Shown one piece after another: positions 40,607-49,268 of a stretch of 64,000 nt of DNA. The translations under genes and the position numbers were made by a program. The DNA comes from CAVTBT01 sp963733065. Its GTDB lineage: Bacteria > Actinomycetota > Thermoleophilia > Gaiellales > Gaiellaceae. The notes under the pieces were generated by a model that worked only from the letters and a program-made list of their open reading frames with translations, ran no database searches and was not told where the DNA came from. The stretch lies in assembly GCA_963733065.1 (NCBI GenBank), contig CAVTBT010000006.1, positions 99,698-163,697 of the forward strand, read 5' to 3'. Numbering within the stretch: the first letter of the stretch is position 1; every line of letters begins with the position of its first letter.

Positions 40607-41173
40607 ATGGCGGAGATCGTCAACACGAACCAGTTCAAGAACGGCATGCACATCGAGCTCGAGGGCTTGGTGTGGCGCATCGTCGAGTTCCAGCACGTGA
40701 AGCCCGGCAAGGGCGGTGCCTTCGTGCGGACGAAGCTCAAGCAGCTCGACTCGGGTGCCGTCGTGGACAAGACCTTCCGCGCCGGTGAGAAGTTCCCGCG
40801 CGTGCATACCGAGGTGAAGAGCGTCCAGTACCTCTACGACGACGGCACCGACGCGCACTTCATGGATCAGGACACCTACGAGCAGTTCGGCTTGCCGCGC
40901 GGCACCGTGTCCGAGGTGCTCGACTACATGCAGCCGTCGAGCACGGTGCAGATGCTGACGGTCGACGGACGGCCGGCGGGCGTGCAGCTCCCCGCGTCGG
41001 TCGAGCTCGCGGTCACCGAGACCGAGCCCGGCGTGAAGGGCGACACGGTGTCGAACGTGACGAAGGCGGCGACGCTCGAGACCGGTGCGGTCGTGCAGGT
41101 GCCGCTCTTCGTCAACATCGGCGACCGCATCAAGGTCGATCCGCGCGACGCCAGGTACATCTCGCGGGCCTGA
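40607..41173 (+). CDS. efp: Elongation factor P
   Basis: The 188-residue, three-domain factor relieves ribosome stalling at polyproline. The tip loop HVKPGKGGAFVRTKLKQL carries Lys35, the position modified in many bacteria. Domain III contains the signature GAVVQVPLFVNIGDRIKVD. The length is normal. No genes for EpmA/EpmB-type modification are in the window. Confidence 0.96.
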   Translation: MAEIVNTNQFKNGMHIELEGLVWRIVEFQHVKPGKGGAFVRTKLKQLDSGAVVDKTFRAGEKFPRVHTEVKSVQYLYDDGTDAHFMDQDTYEQFGLPRGTVSEVLDYMQPSSTVQMLTVDGRPAGVQLPASVELAVTETEPGVKGDTVSNVTKAATLETGAVVQVPLFVNIGDRIKVDPRDARYISRA

Positions 41174-41207
41174 TCCCGCCGCCCGGGTCGCGTCGGGTGC
41201 CACTCGT

Positions 41208-41213
41208 TAGGCT
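41208..41213 (+). promoter_or_regulatory. -10 hexamer TAGGCT of the carboxylase operon
   Basis: TAGGCT lies 6 nt before GTG 41220, the first gene of a six-gene overlapping operon. Confidence 0.5.
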
Positions 41214-41219
41214 CTAGCG

Positions 41220-43025
41220 GTGCCTCGCCTCGTCGACACGACGATTCGCCTGCTCTCGCAGGAGCCGCTCGCGGGGCGCGTGCCGACGGCCGACCTCCTG
41301 CGACTCGCCGAGCTCCTCGACGGGGCAGGTTTCGCGTACCTCGAGGTCTCCGGCGGCGGCGTCTTCGACGCGGCCGTGCGGCGCGGCGTCGAAAGCCCGT
41401 GGGAGCGGATCCGCGCGCTCAAGGCACGGACGAAGACGCCGCTCGGCCTCGCCCTGCGCGGCCGGTTCCTCGTCGGCTCGCGACCCGTCAGCGCAGACAT
41501 CGTGCGGCGCTTCGTCGCGAGCGCCGCGGAGAACGGCGTCGACGCCTTCCGGCTGCACGACCCTCTGAACGACGTGTCGAACCTCCGGGAGGCGGGCGAG
41601 GCGATCACCGGCGCCGGCAAGGAGTTCCATGCGGGCCTCGTCTTCAGCCCCGGCGAGAGGAGCGAGAGCGACGCCCTGGTCGAGCAGGCGCGCAAGCTGC
41701 CCGAGCTCGGCGCTTCACGGGTGATCGTGAACGACCCGACCGGCGCGCTGGCGCCCCACCGGGTGCAGGAGGTCGTGGGACGGCTGGCCGAGGCGAGCGG
41801 GCTGCCCGTGGGCCTCTACTGCCAGGGCGCCGCGGGGACCGGCCTGGCGGCGGCGCTCGCTGCCACCCAGGCGGGGGCCGACCTGATCGCCTGCGCCGTC
41901 TACCCGCTGGCGCTGACGCTGCACCGCGTGTCGGGGGAGGCGCTCGCCGACTCGCTCGAGGGCCTCGGCACGGGCACCGGCGTCGACGTCGCCAGGCTCT
42001 GGGAGGCGTGCGACATCGTCGACGAGCACATCGGCGACGAGCCGGTGACGCCGCTCGCGCCGCGTATCGCCGTGCGGGCCGCCGAGCACGGCCTGCCTGC
42101 CGGGCTCGTCGCGGCCCTCGACGTCCATCTGCGCGCCCAGGCGGCAGGCGACCGGCTGCTCGAGGTGCTGCTCGAGGTCGGGCGCGTGCGCGAGGAGGCG
42201 GGCTCGCCGCCACTCGCGGCGCCGATCGGCCAGATCCTCGCCTCGCAGGCGCTCGTCAACGTCCTGTCGGCGAGCCGTTACGGCGCCGTCGTCGACGAGT
42301 TTCGCGGCCTCGTGCAGGGCCGCTACGGAGCGACGCCCACAGCCATCGACGGCAACCTCTCGCGGGCGGTCTCGCTGCTCTCGAACGGCGCGCCGCTCAA
42401 CGACGACCCGCCGACTGCGGAGGACGTGCGCGCCGAGGCCGAGGGCCTCGCGGCGAGCGAGGAGGAGCTCGTCCTGCTGGCGATGTTCGGCGAGGAGGCG
42501 GAGACGCTGCTGCGGACGATCCGTGCCCGCCACACGCGGGACGACGGCCTGCTCGGCGGCGAGGTCGACGTCTCACGGGCCGAGCGGATCAGGGAGCTCG
42601 TGCGGATCGTCCAGGAGAGCGGGGTGGCCGAGGTCGAGATCGAGGACGCCGGCATGCGGGTCTCCGTGCGGCGGAGCGACGAGCAGCCGCTCCCGGTCCC
42701 GGCCGCGCCGCCCGAGGGCGGCTCGGAGCTCGACGAGGCGCCCATCGCCGTCGCGGAGCGCCCGGGCATCGTCCGCGTCGAGTCGCCGATGGTCGGCACC
42801 TTCTACCGGGCGCCCGAGCCCGGAACCCCGGCGTTCGTCGAGGTCGGCGACCCGGTGGCGGCCGGCCAGACGCTCTGCATCCTCGAGGCGATGAAGCTGA
42901 TGAACGAGGTCAAGAGCGAGGTCGATGCGATCGTCCGTGCGATCCACGTCGAGAACGCGCAGGCCGTGGAGTTCGGCCAGCTGCTCTTCGAGCTCGACCC
43001 GATCGCGGCGCCGCCCGCCCTCTAG
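41220..43025 (+). CDS. Fusion: catalytically degenerate carboxyltransferase (OadA/PycB-like) plus biotin carboxyl carrier protein
   Basis: Residues 1-400 align along their length with oxaloacetate decarboxylase alpha/pyruvate carboxylase carboxyltransferase (GFAYLEVSGGGVFDAAVRRG, SPWERIRALKA, DAFRLHDPLNDVSNLREA, VREEAGSPPLAAPIGQILAS, VVDEFRGLVQGRYGATP). The metal-site residues are lost: RDAHQS reads RLLSQE, the carbamylated Lys in IKDMSG reads VNDPTG, and the HxH of LHCHATTG reads LYCQGAAG. Residues 445-601 are an AccB-type carrier: an N-terminal RIRELVRIVQESGVAEVEIE, a Pro-rich linker, SPMVGTFYRAPEPG and the biotinyl site LEAMKLMNEVKSE. accC follows after 10 nt. It probably serves acetyl-CoA carboxylase, with the dead domain as scaffold or adaptor; that role is inference. 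Confidence 0.85.
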   Translation: MPRLVDTTIRLLSQEPLAGRVPTADLLRLAELLDGAGFAYLEVSGGGVFDAAVRRGVESPWERIRALKARTKTPLGLALRGRFLVGSRPVSADIVRRFVASAAENGVDAFRLHDPLNDVSNLREAGEAITGAGKEFHAGLVFSPGERSESDALVEQARKLPELGASRVIVNDPTGALAPHRVQEVVGRLAEASGLPVGLYCQGAAGTGLAAALAATQAGADLIACAVYPLALTLHRVSGEALADSLEGLGTGTGVDVARLWEACDIVDEHIGDEPVTPLAPRIAVRAAEHGLPAGLVAALDVHLRAQAAGDRLLEVLLEVGRVREEAGSPPLAAPIGQILASQALVNVLSASRYGAVVDEFRGLVQGRYGATPTAIDGNLSRAVSLLSNGAPLNDDPPTAEDVRAEAEGLAASEEELVLLAMFGEEAETLLRTIRARHTRDDGLLGGEVDVSRAERIRELVRIVQESGVAEVEIEDAGMRVSVRRSDEQPLPVPAAPPEGGSELDEAPIAVAERPGIVRVESPMVGTFYRAPEPGTPAFVEVGDPVAAGQTLCILEAMKLMNEVKSEVDAIVRAIHVENAQAVEFGQLLFELDPIAAPPAL

Positions 43026-43035
43026 AGGCGCACGG

Positions 43036-44394
43036 ATGTTCTCGCGCGTCCTCGTGGCGAACCGGGGGGAGATCGCCGTCCGCGTGATCCGCGCCCTCCA
43101 CGACCTCGGCATCGAGGCCGTGGCCGTCTACAGCACGGCCGATCGTGATGCCGCGCACGTCCGCATGGCCGACCGCGCCGTGTGCATCGGGCCACCGCCG
43201 GCGGTGGAGAGCTACCTCCGGATCCCGTCCGTCATCGCCGCAGCGACGACCAGCGGCGCGCAGGCCGTCCACCCCGGCTACGGCTTCCTCGCCGAGAATT
43301 CCGCGTTCGCGCGTGCGTGCACGGAGAACGACCTCGTCTTCGTCGGCCCCTCGGCCGACGTGATGGAGCGGATGGGCGACAAGGTGCGCGCGAAGGAGGA
43401 GGTGCGCGCCGCCGGCGTGCCGCTCGTCCCGGGCACCGACGGGCCCGCGTCGCTCGCCGAGGCACGGACGGCTGCTGCCGACCTCGGCTACCCGGTACTG
43501 CTGAAGGCGATCGCCGGCGGCGGCGGCAAGGGCATGCGGCTCGTGCACGACCCGGCGGAGCTCGAGGCCGCGTACGCCACCGCGCGCGGCGAGGCGGAGG
43601 CTGCGTTCGGCGATGCCGGCGTCTACGTGGAGAAGGCGCTCGTGCCCGCTCGCCACGTCGAGGTGCAGGTGCTCGCCGACCTCGACGGCGGCGTGCTCAC
43701 GCTCGGGGAGCGCGAGTGCTCGATCCAGCGCCGCCACCAGAAGCTCGTCGAGGAGTCGCCGTCGACCGCCGTCGACGACGAGACGCGCGAGGCAATGGAG
43801 GCGGCCGCCGAGCGCGCCGCGAGGGCGGTCGGCTACACGAACGCCGGCACGTTCGAGTTCCTGCTCGGCCCGGACGGCGCGTTCTCATTCATCGAGCTCA
43901 ACTGCCGGCTCCAGGTGGAGCACCCGGTCAGCGAGCTCGTGACGGGCGTCGACCTCGTCCGCGAGCAGCTCAGGCTCGCGGCCGGAGAGCGTCTGGAGAC
44001 GACCGGGCGGGCGGAACGCCGCGGCCACGCGATCGAGGTGCGGATCAACGCCGAGGACCCTGCTCGCGGCTTCGCGCCGGCCCCCGGCCTGCTGGAGCGG
44101 TTTCGGCCGCCACTCGGGCCTGGGGTGCGGGTCGACACCGCTGCCGAGGACGGTACGGTCGTCCCGCCGTTCTACGACTCCCTGCTCGCGAAGGTCTGCG
44201 TCTGGGCGGACACCCGCCACGCGGCGATCGCGCGCGCCGTCGGCGCTCTCGGCGAGCTCGAGGTCGTCGGTGTGCCGACCACACGGGAGCTCGCGCTCGA
44301 CATCCTCCGCTCCGAGGCCTTCGGCTCGGGCAGCTATTCGACGGGCTACCTTGCCGAGATGCAGGACCGGCTGCCCTCGCTGAGCCAGGCATGA
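43036..44394 (+). CDS. accC: Biotin carboxylase subunit of acyl-CoA carboxylase
   Basis: The 452-residue ATP-grasp enzyme carboxylates the biotin of the upstream carrier. MFSRVLVANRGEIAVRVIRA, AVHPGYGFLAEN, LKAIAGGGGKGMRLV (ATP lid), ERECSIQRRHQKLVEESPS, FIELNCRLQVEHPVSELVTG and INAEDPARGFAP are all intact. The usual NxRxQVEHxVTE reads NCRLQVEHPVSE. ATG at 43036 has a weak leader. No carboxyltransferase beta subunit lies in the window. The stop overlaps the next gene (ATGA). Confidence 0.95.
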   Translation: MFSRVLVANRGEIAVRVIRALHDLGIEAVAVYSTADRDAAHVRMADRAVCIGPPPAVESYLRIPSVIAAATTSGAQAVHPGYGFLAENSAFARACTENDLVFVGPSADVMERMGDKVRAKEEVRAAGVPLVPGTDGPASLAEARTAAADLGYPVLLKAIAGGGGKGMRLVHDPAELEAAYATARGEAEAAFGDAGVYVEKALVPARHVEVQVLADLDGGVLTLGERECSIQRRHQKLVEESPSTAVDDETREAMEAAAERAARAVGYTNAGTFEFLLGPDGAFSFIELNCRLQVEHPVSELVTGVDLVREQLRLAAGERLETTGRAERRGHAIEVRINAEDPARGFAPAPGLLERFRPPLGPGVRVDTAAEDGTVVPPFYDSLLAKVCVWADTRHAAIARAVGALGELEVVGVPTTRELALDILRSEAFGSGSYSTGYLAEMQDRLPSLSQA

Positions 44395-44702
44395 GTCGCG
44401 ACAGTCACGTGGTCGCGGGGCCGCACGGACGGGTCGAGCTGCCGGGCTCGACGCTCGCGGCACTCGTCGTGCACGCGGCCGAGACGGTCGACGGCGCCCG
44501 CGTGCGCCGACCGCGACGGGGGCTCGAGGTCACCCTCGAGAACGGTCGCGCCACGGTCGAGCTCGAGCTGGCGGCGCGGCGCGGGCTCGTGCTTCCAGAC
44601 CTCGCCCGCGCGGTGCAGTCGAGCGTCGCCGCGGCGCTCACGCAGATGACGGGGCTCGCGGTGGCAGCGGTCGACGTGTCCATCGACGAGCTGGACGGAT
44701 GA
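44391..44702 (+). CDS. Asp23/Gls24-family protein
   Basis: The 103-residue protein has the Asp23 plan: GPHGRVELPGSTLAALVVHA, VTLENGRATVELELAARRGL, LARAVQSSVAAALTQMTGL and AAVDVSIDEL. In Firmicutes and actinobacteria a homologue (yqhY) also lies between accC and nusB, and is linked there to lipid synthesis control. It overlaps both neighbours by 4 nt. Confidence 0.8.
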   Translation: MSRDSHVVAGPHGRVELPGSTLAALVVHAAETVDGARVRRPRRGLEVTLENGRATVELELAARRGLVLPDLARAVQSSVAAALTQMTGLAVAAVDVSIDELDG

Positions 44703-45091
44703 GTGCGCAGGTCGGCCGCCGCCAGGCGCGGCGGACGGCGCTCTTCCTCCTCTACCAGTCCGACCTGACGGGGCAGCCGCTCGCGGCGCTGTACGAGGGC
44801 GTCCCCGACTCCTTCGCGCACGATCTCGCCGAGCACGTGCTCGCCCGCGCCGAGCACCTCGACCGGCGCATCAGCGCGGCGGCCGAAGGCTGGACCGCCG
44901 ACAGGCTCGGTACGCTCGAGCGGAACATCCTGCGGATCGGCGTCCACGAGCTCGAGGAGGGATCGGTGCCGTACGAGGTGGCGATCAACGAGGCCGTCGT
45001 GCTGGCCAAGCGGTACGCATCCGACGAGGCGGGGCGCCTCGTCAACGGCATCCTGGCGCGCGTCGCGCGCGACGAAGGGCTCGACGCGTGA
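44699..45091 (+). CDS. nusB: Transcription antitermination factor NusB
   Basis: The 130-residue all-helical protein has the N-terminal RNA-binding RRQARRTALFLLYQSDLTGQ, the core LERNILRIGVHEL, and VPYEVAINEAVVLAKRYASDEAGRLVNGIL, the family hallmark. It acts in rRNA antitermination with NusE. ATG at 44699 overlaps the upstream stop and GTG of the next gene overlaps its stop. Confidence 0.94.
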   Translation: MSAQVGRRQARRTALFLLYQSDLTGQPLAALYEGVPDSFAHDLAEHVLARAEHLDRRISAAAEGWTADRLGTLERNILRIGVHELEEGSVPYEVAINEAVVLAKRYASDEAGRLVNGILARVARDEGLDA

Positions 45092-45288
45092 GCTCCGCCG
45101 AGGACGCCCTCAAGCGCATCGAGGAGCTGCACGAGCGGCTCGTCGCCGCGCGGGTGGAGCTCGACAAGGCGGCCGAACGGGACGATCCGGAGGCGGCCGT
45201 CGACATCCTCAACCGTCTCGCGGAGCTCGCGAAGGAGGTCGAGGCCGAGCTGCAGAAGGCGCGCGCGAGGGCGGATGCGGGGGGCTGA
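45088..45288 (+). CDS. Small coiled-coil protein, possibly exonuclease VII small subunit-like
   Basis: The 66-residue all-helical protein (AEDALKRIEELHERLVAARV, then ILNRLAELAKEVEAELQKA) has the size, position (nusB to ispA) and heptads of XseB. The XseB consensus around 'L..GE.sLEeal.ly' is not clear, however, and no xseA is nearby. XseB-like is tentative; a generic coiled coil is the alternative. Confidence 0.6.
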   Translation: MSSAEDALKRIEELHERLVAARVELDKAAERDDPEAAVDILNRLAELAKEVEAELQKARARADAGG

Positions 45289-46045
45289 CGACCTTCGCGA
45301 GCTCGTCGAGGAGTCTCTGGCGGATCTCGTCCTGACGACAGAGCTCGGCGGACTGCGAGAGCCGATGCGGTACGCCTTCGAGGCGGGCGGCAAGCGGATC
45401 CGCCCCGTGCTCTGTCTGGCGACCGCCGAGAGCGCGGGGTCGACGGCCGAGGCGGCACTAGGCGCCGCGGTCGCTGTGGAGCTCGTGCACACCTTCTCGC
45501 TCGTCCACGACGACCTGCCGGCGCTCGACGACGACGACGTCCGGCGCGGCCGGCCGAGCACCCACGTGGCGTTCGGCGAGGGCGTCGGCCTGCTCGCGGG
45601 TGACGCGCTGCTCACGGAGGCTCTCCGGCTGGCGCTCACCTATCCGACTCCGGCGGTGGCATGGGAGCTGGCGACTGCGACGCTCGGCATGATCGGAGGC
45701 CAGTACCGGGACGTGACCGGCGACGACGGCGACCTCGACGCCCTGCACCGGCTGAAGACGGGTGCGCTGTTCTCGGCGGCAGTGGGCTGTGCACTCTGGG
45801 CCGCGGACGTTCCCGAGGCCGCGCAGGCTCCGTGGCGGGCGTTCGGCACCGAGCTCGGGCCGCTTTTCCAGATCGTCGACGACGTCCTCGACGGCGACGG
45901 CTACGCGGCGCGGCTCGGCGAGGACGAGGCGCGGCGCCTCGGGGAGCAGGCGGCGGCACGCGCGCGCGAACGACTGGCGGTCATCGACGCCGACACGTCG
46001 GTGCTGCACGAGATCGTCGACGTGCTCGCCGTCAGGACCGCATAG
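45275..46045 (+). CDS. ispA: Polyprenyl (farnesyl/geranylgeranyl) diphosphate synthase
   Basis: The 256-residue trans-prenyltransferase has GGKRIRPVLCLATAESAG, the first Asp-rich motif VHDDLPALDDDDVRRGRPS with four extra Asp, KTGALFSAAVG and the second Asp-rich motif FQIVDDVLDGDG. It is about 35 residues shorter than usual: the Lys-containing GKxxGxD segment after the second motif is missing, though the C-terminus is tidy. It overlaps the upstream gene by 14 nt and, tail to tail, the cyclase gene by 14 nt. Confidence 0.87.
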   Translation: MRGADDLRELVEESLADLVLTTELGGLREPMRYAFEAGGKRIRPVLCLATAESAGSTAEAALGAAVAVELVHTFSLVHDDLPALDDDDVRRGRPSTHVAFGEGVGLLAGDALLTEALRLALTYPTPAVAWELATATLGMIGGQYRDVTGDDGDLDALHRLKTGALFSAAVGCALWAADVPEAAQAPWRAFGTELGPLFQIVDDVLDGDGYAARLGEDEARRLGEQAAARARERLAVIDADTSVLHEIVDVLAVRTA

Positions 46046-49000
46046 CGGCCGTCGCGGCGAGCCGCTCGCGCACGCGGGCGGCGTCGACGACATCGCCCTT
46101 CTGCTCGTAGAGGGCGAGCGCGTCCCCGAGGAGCGAGGTCGCCTCGTCGCCCGCCCCGGCCAGCTCCAGCACCTCCGCGAGTGCGTGCAGAGCCGTCGCA
46201 TGGGTCACGAGCCAGTCCGTCCGCTCGATCAACCCGACCGCCTCGCGGGCGAGTCGCTCGGCTTCCAGGTGCTCGCCCCGGCGGGCGAGGACCTTGGCGC
46301 GGACTTGACGCCAGGCCGTCTGCGTCGAGGTGTCGTCCGCCGAGCCCGCCGCCTCGGATTCCCGCGTGAGCGCCTCCGCCTCGTCGAGGCGGCCCTGCCG
46401 GTAGACGAAGTCGGCGAGCTGGCCGGCCGACGTCGACAGGAAGCTCCGCTCGCCGAAGGCCCGCAGGCGGTCGAGCCCCCTGCGCATGAGCGCCTCCGCG
46501 GCCGGCAGATCGCCGGCGGATGCCTCGATCAGCCCGCCGACGTGGCCCGAGACGACCGCGGCCATCACGTCCCGGCCCAGCTCGTCCAGGATTGCCACGC
46601 AGCGTGCGTGGTCGGCCCGAGCCTCGTCGATGCGCCCGGCGTAGGCGAGCAGCCCTGAGCGTGCGTTCAGCGCCATGTGCCTCAGCGACAGGTCGCTCTC
46701 CTGTGCGAGCGCCGCGTCGCAACGGGCGATCCCTTCGGGGACGGGGGCGGGGCCGAAGAGTGTTGCCGTGTAGACCCACCCGATCGTGTCGAGCTCGAGG
46801 CGGCGATCGCCTGCCCGCCGCGCGTGTGCCGCCGCCCGCTCCGACTTGGCGATGGTCTCCGCTGCCCGGCACGCGCCCCAGTCCCGCTGCGACAGCGCAT
46901 GCCACGCGCGGGCGAGGAGCGTGTCCTCCCCGAGCGGCTCGAGCAGCGGGATCGCCTCGGTCTCGATCCAGGCCATCTCCGAGAACGCCTCGTCGGGGTT
47001 CGCGAGCATCAGCGCCTCCGCCAGTGCGAGCCGCGCCCGCACCTCCTGGACGGTGTCGCCCGTCGAGCCGGCGGTCGTCACGGCCTCGCGCAGGAGGGCG
47101 ATGCCTCGCCCGATATCCCCGGTCCAGACGAGTGCCATCGCGAACGTCTCCGCCAGGTCACGCCGAGTCGTACGGTCTGCCGCGGCGTCGAGCCTCGAGG
47201 CGCGCTCCAGCAGGCCCCTGGCCGCGCGCACGTCGCCCCGCCCGTACGCCCGGCAGCCGGCGGTGCCGAGCAACGTCGCAGCCCGGCCGGCGAGCTCCGT
47301 GGCCTGCTCGTCCGGGGGCGTGACGTCGACCCGGTAGCGGTGGGCCTGCTCGAGGTGATAGCCGACGATCTCGTCGACGTCCCTGCGCGTACCGGCCCGC
47401 TGGCCGAGCCAGTCGGCGTACCGCTCGTGGAGGTCCGAGCGGGCGGACTTCGGCAGCGCGTCGTACGCCGCGTCCCGCACGAGCTGGTGGTGGAACGAGA
47501 ACGCCTCCTCGCTCTCGAGACGTCCAGCGTGCGGCCGGATGAGCTCCTTGCGCACGAGGGCGCCGAGGTGCTCGCGGGCATCGGACTTCGGCCCGATCGC
47601 ATCCACCGCCGCCAGGTGGAACACCTTGCCCTCGACCGCGGCGGCGCCGAGCGTCGCGCGCTCCGCGGGCGGCAGTGCGTCGAGCCGTGCGGCCAGGAGC
47701 GCGTGGATCGTGGGCGGGACGACGAGCTCCGCGGCGGTGGGGTCGACCTCCCATGCCCCGTCGCGTCGCCGAATGGCGCCCGAGTCCTCGAGCATGCGCA
47801 CGAGCTCCTCGACGTAGAGCGGGTTGCCCTCCGCGGCCTGTACGACGCGTTCGCGCAGCTCGTCGGGCACCCGGCCGCCGAGCAGGTTGTCGATCAGGGT
47901 CTCGCTGTCGCGCGGCTCCAGCGGGTTGAGGAGCGACGAGAGCGCGTTGAGCTTGCCGCCGCCCCAGCCGGGGCGCACCTCGAGCAGCTCCGGCCGGGCG
48001 ATGCAGACGAGCAGGATCGGTGCGTCCCGCGACCAGTCGGCGAGGTGCTCGACGAGGTCGAGGAACGCATGCTCGGCCCACTGGACGTCATCGAGCACCG
48101 CGATCAGCGGAGCGCTGTGGGCGAGCGCCTCGAAGAGCTTGCGGACCGCCCGGTGACCGTCCTCCGCCGTGACGGCGCCGTCGGCGAGTCCGCCGAGCGC
48201 GAGCACGCGATCGGCGACCAGCCCGTCCTGGGCGTCCGGCGCGAGTGCGGCCAAGCGCGAACGGACGTCCCCGGCGCTGCCCGAGACCAGGTCCATCACG
48301 AGCTCCCGCAGGGGCCAGTACGTGATGCCGTCGCCGTACGGGAGGCAGCGGCCCCGGGCGACCCGCGCGGACGGCTCGAGCTGTGCGACGAAGTCGTCGA
48401 CGAGCCGGGTCTTGCCGACGCCCGGCTGCCCGAGCACCGTCACGAGGTGGCACGAGCGGCCGGCGACCGCCTGCTCGAAGGCGTCCCGGAACAGCCGCAG
48501 CTCCCGCTCGCGGCCGACGAGCGGGGAGTCGTGGCGGCGCTCGAAGCCGGCCCGGCCAGGCCGCAGGGCGACGAGCCGGAACGCCGTGATTGCCCCAGAC
48601 TTCCCCTTCAACGCCAGCGGCGCGAGCTCCTCGGCCTCGACGGCGTCGCGGACGAGCTCGTACGTCGCCGCGCCGATCAGGATGTCACTGCTCCCGGCCG
48701 CCTGCTCGAGGCGGGCGGCGAGGTTGACGGCGTCTCCCGTGACGAGCGTCTCGCCCCCGCCGACCACCACCTCGCCAGTGTTGATGCCGGTGCGCGTGCG
48801 GACGGAGACCCCGAACGACTCCTCCAGCTCGAGATTCAGCGTCTCCAGCCGCTCGCGCGCCTCGACAGCGGCGCGTACCGCCCGGAGGGCATCGTCCTCG
48901 TGCAGCTGCGGAACGCCGAAGACGGCCATCACGGCGTCGCCGATGAACTTCTCCACCGTGCCGCCGTGCGACTCGAGGACACCACGCGTGAGCTCGAAGA

Positions 49001-49193
49001 AGCGCGCCATCGCCCCGCGGAGCGCCTCGGGGTCGACGCGCTCGGCGAGGGGGGTCGACTCGACGAGGTCCGAGAACAGAATCGTGACGCGCTTGCGTGC
49101 CTCCGAGGCGGCCGGAGCGAGCGGAGACCCGCAGCCGCCGCAGAAGCGGAAGCCTTCCGGGCTCTCTGCGCCGCAGCGGGAGCACGTCACCAT
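46032..49193 (-). CDS. Class III adenylate/guanylate cyclase with AAA ATPase and TPR domains
   Basis: The 1053-residue cytoplasmic regulator has a zinc ribbon (CSRCGAESPEGFRFCGGCG, residues 4-22), a class III cyclase (about 35-190), an AAA/STAND ATPase (Walker A VLGQPGVGKTRLVD near residue 255; Walker B AVLDDVQWAEH) and a long TPR-like tail. In the cyclase FSDLVESTPL and FIGDAVMAVFG provide the metal Asp pair, GTVEKF the base-binding Lys and GDAVNLAARLEQ the Asn/Arg, so it should be active. ATG at 49193 has TACGCT 6 nt upstream. Confidence 0.9.
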   Translation of the reverse strand: MVTCSRCGAESPEGFRFCGGCGSPLAPAASEARKRVTILFSDLVESTPLAERVDPEALRGAMARFFELTRGVLESHGGTVEKFIGDAVMAVFGVPQLHEDDALRAVRAAVEARERLETLNLELEESFGVSVRTRTGINTGEVVVGGGETLVTGDAVNLAARLEQAAGSSDILIGAATYELVRDAVEAEELAPLALKGKSGAITAFRLVALRPGRAGFERRHDSPLVGRERELRLFRDAFEQAVAGRSCHLVTVLGQPGVGKTRLVDDFVAQLEPSARVARGRCLPYGDGITYWPLRELVMDLVSGSAGDVRSRLAALAPDAQDGLVADRVLALGGLADGAVTAEDGHRAVRKLFEALAHSAPLIAVLDDVQWAEHAFLDLVEHLADWSRDAPILLVCIARPELLEVRPGWGGGKLNALSSLLNPLEPRDSETLIDNLLGGRVPDELRERVVQAAEGNPLYVEELVRMLEDSGAIRRRDGAWEVDPTAAELVVPPTIHALLAARLDALPPAERATLGAAAVEGKVFHLAAVDAIGPKSDAREHLGALVRKELIRPHAGRLESEEAFSFHHQLVRDAAYDALPKSARSDLHERYADWLGQRAGTRRDVDEIVGYHLEQAHRYRVDVTPPDEQATELAGRAATLLGTAGCRAYGRGDVRAARGLLERASRLDAAADRTTRRDLAETFAMALVWTGDIGRGIALLREAVTTAGSTGDTVQEVRARLALAEALMLANPDEAFSEMAWIETEAIPLLEPLGEDTLLARAWHALSQRDWGACRAAETIAKSERAAAHARRAGDRRLELDTIGWVYTATLFGPAPVPEGIARCDAALAQESDLSLRHMALNARSGLLAYAGRIDEARADHARCVAILDELGRDVMAAVVSGHVGGLIEASAGDLPAAEALMRRGLDRLRAFGERSFLSTSAGQLADFVYRQGRLDEAEALTRESEAAGSADDTSTQTAWRQVRAKVLARRGEHLEAERLAREAVGLIERTDWLVTHATALHALAEVLELAGAGDEATSLLGDALALYEQKGDVVDAARVRERLAATAAMRS

Positions 49194-49199
49194 CGACCT

Positions 49200-49205
49200 A
49201 GCGTA
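49200..49205 (-). promoter_or_regulatory. -10 hexamer TACGCT of the cyclase gene
   Basis: TACGCT on the minus strand lies exactly 6 nt before ATG 49193. Confidence 0.5.
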
Positions 49206-49268
49206 CGACGCCGACCAGAACAGCCGGCTATCGGACGGGCGGTTTCGCCGCAGGCGAAACTAGTAGGC

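Noticed and set aside
45088..45288. Firm assignment as xseB
   Set aside because: Size and position fit, but the XseB consensus is weak and xseA is not nearby, so only a tentative call is made.
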